Shown piece after piece: positions 10,661-21,984 of a stretch of 26,588 bases of DNA (positions are counted from its first letter, which is position 1; the number at the start of each line of letters is the position of its first letter). The DNA comes from Bigelowiella natans CCMP2755. Lineage: Eukaryota > Cercozoa > Chlorarachniophyceae. Under the pieces are notes generated by a model. That model was not told where the DNA came from and searched no databases. It saw nothing but the letters and a program-made list of their open reading frames with translations. The stretch is from positions 27,501-54,088 of the forward strand of contig ADNK01002456.1 in the NCBI GenBank assembly GCA_000320545.1, given 5' to 3'. The position numbers and the translations under genes are program-made.

Positions 10661-13070
10661 TTACCTAAAAAAATTCTCCTGTGTGTACGGTATTGATTCA
10701 AACTGAGGTTCGTTTGCCAATGCTCTATGCAAGCAATTCAAATTCCAGAATCTAGTGATAATGATGATAACGATGATGATGATGATAATGATGATGATGA
10801 TGGTGTATCACACATGTTAAGATAACTTAAAGGATGATAGTAATAATAATAATAATGAATGACGCCACCGTGATGATAGGAGCATACTACCAACCTCTCT
10901 CTACTACCACTGTGATGATGAAGTTGCCGCGCTATTCTCTTTCTAGTGATAGTAGTATAGGAGGAGGAGTAGTAGTAGTAGTAGTAGCAGTAATAGTACC
11001 TATGCATCGGGTACATAAGAGATGGAATGTGAGCAAATATAGCGTTGAATACCCTGTAGTGGCAGATAGGAGGGCAGCCAGGAGAGTTGTAGTAGTAGTA
11101 CAAATGCTAATATTCTTATCCTCATCCTCATCATGATCAATTGATGTTGTAATTACTATGCTTACCATTGCTCAGGAGGCCATTGGCCTTGAGGAGTTGG
11201 TCGTCTTGGCTCGCTTCTGATTTGTAGTAGTAATGAGAGAGAGGAAGAGAGGGGGGGGGGGGGGGAGGGAGAGAGAGAGAAAAGAAGGAGGAAAGATATT
11301 GTAACAATCAAAGGGTATTTAGTAATAGTGTAATGATGACGATGGGAGGCAAATTATAAATTTTAGATAACTAGATAACTACTTATTAAATAGATAAAAT
11401 TCGGTTAAGTTGACATTCATATTCTAGAATAGTAGTGGAACAACTACGAGCAACAACAACAACAACAACACCAATTTGCAGCTATGTCCGTATATTACTT
11501 TGCTAACATAATTTGTAGTACCAAACTTTCAGTAGCTAAATCATGCACTAATTCCCTCGCGCAAGTCACATACACTGCGACACAGGTAATATTGTATAGC
11601 ATATATTGCGCAATACGGAAATACCTTTTATATATCCCGAAATCCATTATTTTATTATAAAATTGCAACCTAATGATATTGCCAGTTAGTTAGTTATTAG
11701 TTGTCCTGAAAAACTCAAGTATTTCATTTCCTTTTCTTTTCCTTTTGATAATGAATTTTATAAGTATGAATGGAGTATAAGAAGATGATGGCAAAGTGCG
11801 AAAGAATTCTCTGGTTTATCCTCAAGCTGTAGTGATATCAGATAAGGTATTCCCTTCCAATTCTTTTTCTTCTTCTCTACTAACTTATACTTCGTTTTAC
11901 CGTTTTGTTACGGTGAAGTCTATCAGCAATACCCCGGAATTTATATATCTGTCATGGATGATGATGATAATGATGGTGATGACGATGATGCTGATCCAAG
12001 GGTTAGAATACTGTGAATAGTAGTACATGCCTATGATGATATAATTGTCACACTATGTATTATTACACAGTTGGATAACACGCACGTTACTACTACGATT
12101 CTCATCATCAGCATCATCATAGTCATCACCGATCTGGTACATCTCTAAAGTCTTCGTGATCTTTAATTGTATTCCCTGTGATCAATGATAAATAGCATAT
12201 CATATCATCATAAGATATATTACCACCACCACTACCTCAAGCCATATTACCTATTTCAGGTACAGCACCAAAGGCATAGCAGTGTTTCTTCAAGGAATTA
12301 TCATTATCACTATTCTGCTTCAAAAGAATAAAACAAACGATAGGATGAGGCATCATATCCCAACAAGAAAGCTATGATAATGACGACGACGATGATGAAA
12401 ATGATGAAACTACAACAATGACAATAATAAATGATAGTTAGTTAGTACAACAGCAGCTATATATGTAATCATCATCCACTTACAAAATTTGAAGGCAGTA
12501 GCAGATACATGTAGTATATAATAATAACAATAACAGCATTCACTCAATTTTAACAATCACTCAATCACTGAACCACTCATCACTCACCTTGAGATGGTAC
12601 AATGTTTCTCTCCACATATCGAATAGTGCACCTAGATTGTTGTTATCAGTTGTGGTGTCAATCTATCACCACTTGAGCATAATAATACCCTCATGTACTT
12701 ACTTACACTTCCTAAGATAACATCATACTAGGCTGCTGCTGCTGCTGCTATGGCAATTACTCTATTACCAAGATTTACGTTGACTACCACATCAAGATCA
12801 ACCTGAAGAAGAACAAGAAGAAGAAGAAAAAAGAAGAAAAATATGATTGACACACAACAATGATACATTGCTACTACTACTACTACTACAGTAAATGGAG
12901 AAGGAGACACATAAGCAGTGAATAAGAGACAGCAGCAGCACTCTTAATTCCATCACATCAGTATGGTATGTATTATTCAAACTACTACTACTACTACTAC
13001 TACTACTACTGCATGTGATTTGCCTTGCTGCTACAAGCAGGTAGTAGCGCAGCTAACTAAAGCAACAAGA

Positions 13071-13148
<78 letters not shown>

Positions 13149-13195
13149 GTTGATATTGATACAGCAAAAGCGCCGCTCTGGCTGAGGGACAACTA

Positions 13196-13279
<84 letters not shown>

Positions 13280-14991
13280 ATACTGCGGACATCTGATGTT
13301 GCACATTATTATTGTTATTATTATCATTATCATATGATGTTTGTTATAGTACCAAAATCGCACGCCTGATATCCGGTAAGAGCTCTCCGACCCACAATTT
13401 GGGAAGTTGCCATAATCTTGCAGTTAGGTGTTATAATAACAACATTGTTGCTTATCAACAAGGAGAGAGATCATAGGTATAATATGAGGAGGAGGAGGAG
13501 TAAGTAGTAGTAGTAGTAGTAGTAGTAGTAGAGTAGTAGTAGTACCTGAATACTAGAGGCACTCGAAGTCCTACCTTGTGCTTTTCAGCTGTCTTTCCGA
13601 GTATCTTTTTGAACAAAAAAGAGAGCAGGAGGTGGAAGAAGAAAACAAGTCGCTCTAACTATTCACTATTCATTCTAATACCATCATCATTGTCATTATT
13701 TTCTTTTCGCAACGTGTTATTATTATTATCATTATTATCATTATTATTATCATTATTATTATTACCTGCATAATATCGATGATTCGGACGTAGACATGAA
13801 CATTGCTGGAGTATGATTTGGCCACAACCTCTCCTTCCCCTCTCCCTCCTTCTCCATCTAGGAAACCACCATGAAAAGGGTTATGATGTATATATATGTT
13901 TTCATGATGAATAAAGGAGGATACGATACACTTTTTGCTTTATACTTTCTTAAGGATTAGTATTAGTAGTAGTAGTAGTAGTAGTAGTAGTGTGCTTAGT
14001 TGTTTATCTTTATCATCATCATCTTCTTCTTCTTTATTCCGTCGTCAATTTGATCATTGATCAAGCAACTTACCGACCATATCATCATCTATCGTTTGTG
14101 TTGTCTGTGTTGTTTGCTTTTATATCTTCTGCTTAAATAATAAATACCACTTGCAGTGGTCTTTTTCGCCTCTTCTTTCTCTATCAACTGCCTCCATATC
14201 GTTGCTAATTCGCGACCTCCTTTAAAGGGAACAAAAATGAGATAACACACGCACACGCACACACACACATATATTCACACTATTATTTGTTTATGGTAAC
14301 AACGTGCTAATCATCATCTTTGAACAAACACTAATATTTATTTCTATGTAGGCTTGATTATATGCTGTGACGTTGTTTTTAGAGGAAGAGGAGGAGGAGG
14401 ATAAAGGAACATTACAGTATCGATAGACAACTAAATAAACTACTGCTGGTACTTCCCCCCCCTACCACCACCTGTTGGGTTGGTAATGAAGATTACATCT
14501 ATTGTTGCCAGCTTTTTAGGTGGTGGGGGATAGGAAAGCCAACCAACAAGAAACAGTATAAAAGAAATAAAAATAAATAGCATTTAAAAATGAATTACAT
14601 TTTCATTAAATAATAATTGTTGCAAGCTTTTACTGCTACTATTTGCAGTATTTGGAAAAACCATCTTCGTCATCATCATTCCTTCACAATGACAGTTGTA
14701 TAAAGGAACCAGCAAGCACACACACATATACACACACACACACAGAGAGAGAGAGAGAAAGATTCCTCCTCCTCTTCCTCCTCCTCCTCCTACTAATAGT
14801 ACTACAACTAGTAGTAGCAGTAGTTGCTTGCACCTTAGCGTTCTTAATGATGGACTCTAGAAAAATGCTAACACTTGATGAGATCTCGCTCTATTAATAT
14901 GATGATGGTGATAATTAGATAATGATAATGAAATCATGGTCTTAATATTACTAATAGAAGCAAGATTTTCCCAATTTTCTTCACATTATTG

Positions 14992-15028
<37 letters not shown>

Positions 15029-15566
15029 TCTCATCATCGCACCCACCTTTGTCTTAAAACGCTCAGATTTCTCATCCTCAGGCCATCCAGCCACAGTTAT
15101 GATCGTACCGTCTGCCTCTTCTCTTGATGACGATGGTGATGATGATGATGATGATGAGGAGGAGGAGGAGGAGGAGGACCACACGATGGGCTGCTCCTTG
15201 CACTCCGCTAGTAGTTGCTTGATCTCTGTTTCGCGGCTACTCATCTGCAGCATTAAATAGTAGTAAATCACCACCATAATAATTCATCGGCTCTTTCTTA
15301 AGCAAGAATTTATGGCATAAGAATACGACGGCTGGGAATAGGATGTGAAGAGAACATATATAATAAAGAATAAGATAATCAGTTCCAATAGTAGTAACAG
15401 AAGAAGAACCAACAGCATCAGTACAAAATTAGTATAGACGAAGAGAGCATGATCAATGAATTGTTTATCAGTCTCACTAACAATTTCATCGATGTTGTCC
15501 ATGCAAGACTTGTCACAATAGCTTGGAGGAGGTGATTCACCTTTCAATACCCATTCTGGAACGTAG

Positions 15567-15605
<39 letters not shown>

Positions 15606-16994
15606 CAAAGATCATCATTGGAAACCAGAAGATCTCATCCCACCACTAAATTTGCTGCTACCGATGAAAGAAAGAAAGAGGGGTGATAATAAGCATTGAG
15701 CAACAGACTTCTCTTTTTGATGAATACATTATCAATGATCAATCATGATGATTAGCAGCCAGAATTTGTACCACCCGGTAGGGATTCCTTTGACTTTATG
15801 ATCTGTCTTGAAAAGTCTACAAACAATGTGCCATGTGTGCCAACAAACAACAGAATTAGATGTGATTATCATGAATGACAAGAACGATGATGACAACACT
15901 AGCTACACGGTCAAAGGAACAATGATGAGAATGATGTGAACAAGGTTGGAAGATATGCAGCACAAGCATATTTTGAACCAAGGTAAATGTGGAACATTCA
16001 ACAGCACCATCTATCAATATTTGATTACGTCCGCACTGCTACTGTTGGTTGCTGCTTCTACAATATGAGTATTTATTACTTACTTACTTAGTTACTACCT
16101 CTGGAATATGCATCTATTTCAGGGTCTAATATTGCGAATATTTTACCAGAAAAGACAACCGATGGAGTGTTGTTCTACCCAACAATTTTATTTAGTAACA
16201 ATCAATAAATAATAATAATAATGATGATGATGATGATAATAGTAATTAACAATAATAGCAGCAGATTTAGCAGATAGCGCACAACTGATTCCTACTGATT
16301 TTTACTGAAAACTACTAAATTATAATCAGTGTCGTCAGTCAGTCAGTCAGTCAGTCGTTCACTCATATGGTGTCCATAAGTAATGCTACAAATATGAACC
16401 TCCTTCTTAAACATAGAAGAAAGAAAGAGTCTCTAACTACAGACCCTGCTTTTTTTATTTTGGATAAGAAGAGACGTCACCAGAGGTGGTATTTTCTTCG
16501 AATTACTACTCTCGAGGGACATGATGGATGGAGGGAAAGAAATGCTGCTGTTTGTTTGGTTCCGCATGATGCTAAATTGATTATGAAGATGATGGCGATG
16601 ATGACGATGATGATGACGATGATAATGACGACGACGACGATGATGATGATGATGATGATGATGACGATGATGATGATGATGATTCTCAGCTACACAGGTA
16701 TCATCATCGTAGTGGAGTATAGGAAACGGACAGAATGGAGTCCTCAATCTTAGTTGTTTCAAATCATTATGAATTGGTCATGGTGGTGGTGGTGCAAGAT
16801 ATGATAGTAGTAGTGCTAGTGGTAGTAATATAATACCTACTGAACGATAGATCTAGTAAAGAAAGTCCACAGGTGAATGCCACAATGGTCAATAAGAATG
16901 ATGATGATGATGATGATGATGATGGAGAGGGGGGAAGCACACTATTAAGTGATCGCATCATTGACCGCAATGATTTGATCAAGTTACCAATCAT
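10661..16994 (-). CDS. glycosyltransferase family 8-like type II membrane protein, about 26 exons
   Basis: Complement exons: 16837-16994, 16481-16571, 16099-16174, 15775-15816, 15425-15555, 15047-15244, 14834-14890, 14472-14511, 14332-14364, 14148-14219, 14074-14088, 13766-13857, 13546-13604, 13353-13416, 12769-12802, 12588-12631, 12251-12314, 12130-12175, 11901-11948, 11617-11669, 11522-11574, 11383-11423, 11166-11216, 11000-11053, 10895-10942, 10661-10751: 1755 nt, 584 aa, phases all fit. ATG 16994 is the first after TAA at 17067. A short basic head, poly-Ser and one membrane segment (FLLTIVAFTCGLSLLDL, about 33-49) suggest a Golgi signal anchor. The GT8 core shows SVSIFLESIIKNA, ELLPDIRRAILVDLDVVVN with the DxD metal/nucleotide-sugar site (378-380), LGALFDMW, AFGAVPEI, DRYINSGVLLIDF (NSG at 442-444) and EQWVFNAIF. 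Donor sugar unknown. Least certain: exons 15775-15816, 14074-14088, 11383-11423 and the 3' end. A candidate microexon starts at 16057. Confidence 0.85.
11166..11216 (-). other. coding exon of the GT8-like gene with an ambiguous opposite-strand reading
   Basis: On - it has an AAATCAG acceptor and a GTAAGC donor and encodes PTPQGQWPPEQ, leading into WVFNAIF in the next exon. On + the same DNA has a CAG acceptor and an open helical frame (EAIGLEELVVLARF, then stop). The minus reading is preferred because it keeps phase with both neighbours and because all flanking exons are on minus. Confidence 0.7.
11245..11285 (+). repeat. G-run and (GA)n tract in a GT8-gene intron
   Basis: A run of about 15 G flanked by GA repeats, in the intron between exons 11383-11423 and 11166-11216. 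On the transcript it reads as a C-run within a CT tract. Confidence 0.9.
13072..13277. repeat. twin compound microsatellites (CA)n(TA)n
   Basis: (CA)n 13072-13105 with (TA)n 13106-13146, then again (CA)n 13198-13226 with (TA)n 13228-13276. Both lie in the intron between the exon ending ELLPDIRRAIL and the exon VDLDVVV of the GT8-like gene, so the DxD site sits right after this unstable block. The 50 bp between the units shows no coding or splice evidence that fits the phase. Confidence 0.95.
13503..13990. repeat. (TAG)n microsatellites in GT8-gene introns
   Basis: (TAG)n at about 13503-13541 directly abuts the donor of exon 13546-13604, which reads GTACTAC on the transcript. A second tract is at about 13960-13991. 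Confidence 0.9.
14992..15029. repeat. (TCA)n microsatellite next to a GT8-gene donor
   Basis: About twelve TCA units, some 18 bp past the donor of exon 15047-15244. On the transcript it is (GAT/ATG)n, which explains the poly-Met and poly-His ORFs seen there. Confidence 0.9.
15570..15605. repeat. (TCA)n microsatellite before a GT8-gene exon
   Basis: Twelve TCA units lie just upstream, in transcript order, of exon 15425-15555. If that exon used an earlier acceptor the tract would be translated as poly-Asp before FYVPEWV. The modelled acceptor TACGTTCCAG leaves it in the intron. Confidence 0.85.
16331..16357. repeat. (CAGT)n tetranucleotide repeat
   Basis: About six tandem CAGT units in the intron between exons 16481-16571 and 16099-16174 of the GT8-like gene. 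Confidence 0.9.
16588..16683. repeat. imperfect (GAT)n/(GAC)n microsatellite
   Basis: Interrupted GAT, GAC and AAT triplets over about 95 bp, in the first intron of the GT8-like gene just before the acceptor of exon 16481-16571. ORFs made of Met or His runs come from it. Confidence 0.9.
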
Positions 16995-17440
16995 GATTAT
17001 GATTCTTCCTCCCCCTCCCCCTTCTTCTGCTGTTACGTTCTCCCTCCCCTCTCTGTTGGCTGTGGGTTATCTGGTAGCGATTAGCAGCAATAAGAACAAT
17101 GAGAACACGGTTAATAATAGATAAAAATAATAGGAAGTTTTCAAGTTAAAAATGTAACAAACTATCACCAGTCAATAATATTTTTGTGTATGTCTGATAA
17201 GTACATGCTTTCTTTTGTATGGATTTATGCTGCACAAATTATGATAGATATCACAAAAGATGAAACAATAATCCTTGCAACAATTATTTCCACTTGATAA
17301 TCCTGGACAGTGGTCTATCGGCATAATCTCGACATTTTTTGCCCTAAAAAGAATAAGTCGACAAAAGTCGGTCTGTCAGTTGTTCCATTCGTCGCCACGC
17401 CACGTAGCAACAAATAAGCAGCTGCCACCCAGTAATCATC
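16995..17440. promoter_or_regulatory. shared divergent intergenic region between the GT8-like and FAD-enzyme genes
   Basis: 446 bp separate ATG 16994 (-) from ATG 17441 (+), so both 5' flanks must lie here. It has a CT/GA-rich tract at 17008-17054 and an AT-rich middle (17100-17260). I see no convincing TATA box or named motif; the bidirectional promoter role is inferred from the layout alone. Confidence 0.5.
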
Positions 17441-18284
17441 ATGCTCCTCCCAGTAGGACAACAATTGGGCAGGGCACGCTCTCCATTGTTGCTTCCATGG
17501 ATGCTGTCATTGTTTTTAATAGTAACAATTTTGGTTGTCGTGGTTGCTCCTAAAAGCAGCAGTAACCCTATCATCAAATCTTATTCACATGATGGGGGTG
17601 GGGGTGGTGTGATTATGATGACAACCTCTCTCTCTGCATCGTTGATGCAAAGGAATTCTCCGTTCAATTCCCGAACTAACCATCTTAAGCTGAGAGCATC
17701 ATTACCACCACCACCACCACCACCACCATCATCATTATCATCATTGAGGGGGAGAGGCAGTAGAAGGAGTGGTATACCATATAGAGGCTCACCAACAACT
17801 AGGCTAGCAACAGGAAGGTTTATTTTTTCAAGCCGTGCAAAGGAGGAAGTTTTGACAGCTAGGGCCACGTCGTCCTCCTCCTCTTCCTCCTCCTCCTCCT
17901 CCTCCTCCTCCTCCTCCTCCTCCTCCTCCTCCTCATCATCATCATCATCATCATCATCACCGAAAACGGCAGTAATCGTGGGGGGTGGGTGGGCAGGATT
18001 TGGGTGCATGAAAGCCCTATCTGCCGCTGGTATTACATGTTATCCTTATCTATGCTATGCTCTAGCTTCTACATTTTATTTCGTATCGGTGTATGTCATT
18101 ATTCCATGGATGATCGATCATAATAGGAGGTTGATGGACTACTGCTGCTGCTGCTGTTGTGATTGTGTGTATAGGCCGACGATGTAGTGATGACTTGTAT
18201 GACAACAACTTAACTTATATGATCATTTTGTTTATTTGTACTATGCTGATTCATCATCATCATCATCATCATCTTCGTGTTATA

Positions 18285-18317
<33 letters not shown>

Positions 18318-19980
18318 AACTACAGGATGGCACGTCGAGTTAATGGATGCCTCTCCTGATCCTGCTTCTCTTAAGGGAGGGTGGAGAATCGAAGGAGGAG
18401 GAGGAGGAGGAGGAGAGGGAAGAAAAACTATCAGTAGGCCAATTGAACCAGGCTTTAAGGGTTTTTGGGTTCAATATCAAAACATCTATAAGTTAGTCAA
18501 AGAATTAGGCATTGCAGAGAGCGAAGTTTTTACTCCTCTCACACGAAGTGGCTTCTACACCCCAAACGGCCTCTTTGCAGAAGCTCCTATCTTTACCGAT
18601 CTTCCAAGATTACCAGCCCCTTTAGGTCAGGCAATATACACACTACCACTGTTTCGAGGAATACCTATTCAAGATAGAGCCTCTTTAAGTGGCCTTCTGG
18701 TGGAAATGGTCAGGTATAAGGCCTCTCCTGAATTATATTTGAAGTATGATAGAATGACTGCAAAACAGCTGTTCGATCAGTTAGGATTTAGCAAGTTTTT
18801 GGTAGATAAGTTTGTTTGTCCAATCTTGCTTGTTTCTTTATTTGCCCCACCAGAGGAATTAAGTGCAGCTGTTGTTATGGATATGTTGTATTATTACGCT
18901 ATGGGGCATCAATCTGATGTAGATGTGAGATGGGCTAGGAAACCCATCTCAGAAGCGTTAATACGGCCTATGGTAGCTAAAATTCAGAACGAAGCAACAA
19001 GGGCTAATATTACTGCCAATGTCAATGGCAATAGTTATGTCAAGGAAATCCTCATCGATGATGATGAGAAAAATAATGATAATTATACGGCCAAAGGAGT
19101 TGTTGTAGTTGATAAAGATAGTGGAAAAGAGAGATTTGTAGAAGCAGATGCGGTATGTTTAGCCGTAGGAGTAACCGGGCTGCAAAATATCCTGAGAGGA
19201 TCTCCATCTCTTTCTCAAATCTCTCCAGATCTTAGAAAATCCTCAGATCTACGAGCGATCGATGTGATTTCAACACGTATATGGCTTGACAAGAGAGTTA
19301 TGTGTCCATTCCCATCGAGTATTTTGGCAGATTTTCCAGAATTGGAAGGTAGTGGGGCGACGTTCTTTTGCCTTGATGTGCTACATGATGATCCATGGGG
19401 GGGGGAATACAATAATAGCCAGCATTCATCCAAAGATTCTCTAAACAACAACGACGGCAATAAGGATAATGTTCAATGCTGCTGCCACCAAAGAGGATCT
19501 GTTATCGCTGCGGACTTTTATCACGCTTCTCAGCTTTCTACTCTACCTGACGAGGAGATTATTCGTCGATTGAAAGAAGTCTTACTGCCTGCTTCAGTGC
19601 CTGATTTTGCAAATGCAAATATCATAGATAGTTGGGTTATGAGATTTCCAAAAGCTGTCACCCACTTTTCTCCCGGCAGTGCTGTATTACGTCCCCCTCA
19701 AGAAATCCCACAAGTAAATAACTTGGTAGTTGCTGGAGATCTCGTAAGAGATCTTGATCATGGTAGTGCAGGCCTCAGTCAAGAAAGAGCATATGTTTCA
19801 GGTCTGAATGCAGGGAATATACTCATTAGGCGACGATCAATAGCTGACCCAACATTAGCAAATGATGTTATACATCCGATCCTTTCCACAGAAGAAGATG
19901 AACCTCAATTCAAGCTTGCTCGAGATACAGTTAGCACTCTTGAGAGAATCCGTCAAACGTTGTTCCTTCCATTGTCATAA
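17441..19980 (+). CDS. FAD-dependent amine oxidase / carotenoid-desaturase-like oxidoreductase, two exons
   Basis: Exons 17441-18029 and 18326-19980 (2244 nt, 747 aa, stop TAA). The intron is phase 1, with donor GTATTA and acceptor CAACTACAG, and joins ALSAAG to WHVELMDASPDP so that the Rossmann strand-helix-strand is continuous. ATG 17441 is the first after TAG 17405. Residues 21-36 (MLSLFLIVTILVVVVA) form a hydrophobic leader, then a Ser/Arg-rich stretch and a poly-Ser run (about 143-175) precede the domain. This fits a two-part targeting leader for a complex plastid, but I see no ASAFAP-type site. FAD binding: VIVGGGWAGFG (178-188) and the acidic end of strand 2 (LMDA). Family blocks: GFWVQYQNIYKLVKELGI, LFAPPEELSAAVV. 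The C-terminal flavin motif is VVAGDLVRDLDHGSAGLSQE (about 662-681). The closest relatives in memory are uncharacterised plant/cyanobacterial desaturase-like proteins; substrate unknown. Confidence 0.95.
17866..17960 (+). repeat. translated (TCC)n(TCA)n microsatellite encoding poly-Ser
   Basis: About 30 Ser codons in a row, switching from TCC to TCA units, in frame between the leader and the FAD domain of the oxidoreductase. Being a multiple of three it can change length without breaking the frame. Confidence 0.95.
18030..18325 (+). other. intron of the FAD-enzyme gene, ending in a (CTA)n tract
   Basis: 296 bp with (TCA)n at 18252-18272 and (ACT)n at 18286-18317. The last units run into the acceptor CTACAACTACAG, so the repeat itself forms the pyrimidine-rich 3' splice region. 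ORFs starting inside the intron that read Thr or Tyr runs into exon 2 are artefacts. Confidence 0.9.
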
Positions 19981-20789
19981 TACTCTTTCATCATTCGGCC
20001 ATCAACAGGTATAACACTAAAGAAACAATGGAAACATATGATATGTCTACATATGTTATTGTATAAAATTCTACATTTCTAGAGTCTCAGACGTACACAT
20101 CAATCAAATGACAATTAGATAAATTCAAGTAATTTGTTTCGAAAGAATTTATGAGCCACCAAATGACTAGATATTTCTAGCGCGTCATGCTAGTGAAATG
20201 GTATTAATGTAATAGTCAATATAACAAGCTGTTATTGCTGCACAGACAATAGTACAGCTGATACATTATGATGTTCATTTCGCATATGTACCGCTGTATG
20301 GACGTCTAGACGTTACTAAAGTCAACCAGTCAAGGTCTGGTAAGCTACGACACATAGTGACATAATTTATCCTGCTAGTGCTGCAGCAGCGCACATGAAC
20401 ATCATGTGTACTTCTTGCATGCGTACATAAAGTACTCACTTATTAAGTTTAGAAGCTGTCGCATACTATACACCACTTCATTTAAGACACACGACATAAG
20501 TAGCATAGCATGGCCATGCTAGCATGTACGCTTAATAGTGACACACCGCTAATCAATCAACTGTGGTGTTACCATTTTGGCTGCCGTATATACTACATGC
20601 ATATAGGCAAATACTAATTTCAGCAGACAGTGCCGTGATCATTATTCCTTGGGCAATAATAAATGTACGTAAGGTGATTGGAAACAAGCTTCTTGAAGAT
20701 TTGTAAAGATATCTTATGGATCAAAAAGAATTTAAAGTCTACCCCATCGTCTTGTTCTATTCTTCTTTGGACTACTATCGGTCAGGTGT
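19981..20789. other. convergent 3' intergenic region, no gene seen
   Basis: 809 bp between the FAD-enzyme stop (+) and the hydrolase stop (-). AT-rich and nearly free of microsatellites, with GCTAGCATG-type words like the other repeat-poor islands. No ORF of note. Confidence 0.6.
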
Positions 20790-21634
20790 TCAATTTCTTG
20801 TTCCAAGCACCACGCTTGCAATTTCGTCGCAAAAGATCCGGTTTGCTGCTGGGGACATGACGCAACTACCATGTTTCCACCCTTTATGCCACAATACACG
20901 TATATTGCTCATGAGATGGTAATGATGACGTCCACGTTGTAGCAGTGGTGACGATGGTGGTGCTGGTGCTGGTGGTGATGATGAAGATATTAACGCTCTT
21001 ATTTGGGGATCTTTGTAATATGATGTTGATCTGCAGCTTCGTCTTGTTGTTATTGTTGTTGTTGTTGTTGTTCTTTTTCTCTTTCTTTGTCCGTGTTTAC
21101 ACTCCACCACTATCCCCTCATCATCTTCTTTATGCTGCTGCTGATTTCTGTCTTCTTCTCTTATATTTTCGTCGTAGTTCTCTAAGCGCTGTTGTTTGCA
21201 TATCTCTCCACGTTTTTGACAATCCACGATGTATTCCATGACTCTCTGATGATTGATTGAATGATGACAATGATGATGATTATAATGATGGCAGAAAAGG
21301 TTGGGAAAGCATTGATGAAGCAAGTCAAAGAATAGCACAGGAAAAAGGCTCACAGTAGTTTTTGGCTGTTATTATAAATTACTAGTACCATAACAACATA
21401 GTAATAATAATAAATATAGTTATCATCATTATTACTAACAACGCTCGCTAATACAGCTAGCTACTACTGTGCTCATGCAGCAAGAACATGGGAGTGCTGT
21501 TGGTACTCGATCGATCATTATTACTTGAGATGGAACAAAGGTGTCGTTCTCCGAAAGAATGATGTACGTATTCACGTGATGAGGAATGTCACTTAGCCAC
21601 AGTACATTCTATGTTATTATTATTATTGAAATCA

Positions 21635-21670
<36 letters not shown>

Positions 21671-21789
21671 GAAGAATGCTCACAGACCTGATACCATGTG
21701 AAGTGACGTCGCAATCGAAAATCAACGTTTGGATCTCTAACAACGAGTCTCTCTGTCACTAACCCTATGTTCATTAACCAAAAAGAAGG

Positions 21790-21821
<32 letters not shown>

Positions 21822-21953
21822 ACAACAACATCGATTACAATGTAAGGATCATCGATTAACATAGTTCTATCTATTATGCTGAACCAACCTAGAAACCCAT
21901 CAGGTGGCCGTGCGTACAAGAAATTCCACAACACCTAGAGCACCACCAGCAGC

Positions 21954-21984
<31 letters not shown>

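Noticed and set aside
11522-12020. Apparent + strand exons with AG/GT borders inside the GT8 locus (open frames near 11522-11586, 11796-11848 and 11930-12016)
   Set aside because: The plus-strand pieces do not join in phase, whereas the minus-strand readings of the same region join into a coherent glycosyltransferase.
16367-16753. 128-codon ORF on + ending in a Met/Thr run
   Set aside because: The Met run is the (GAT)n tract, and the minus strand carries an in-phase second exon of the GT8-like gene here.
18277-18325. Start of the long FAD-domain ORF within the intron (Thr run)
   Set aside because: The Thr run is the (ACT)n tract; the CAG at 18325 is the acceptor that restores the Rossmann motif with exon 1.
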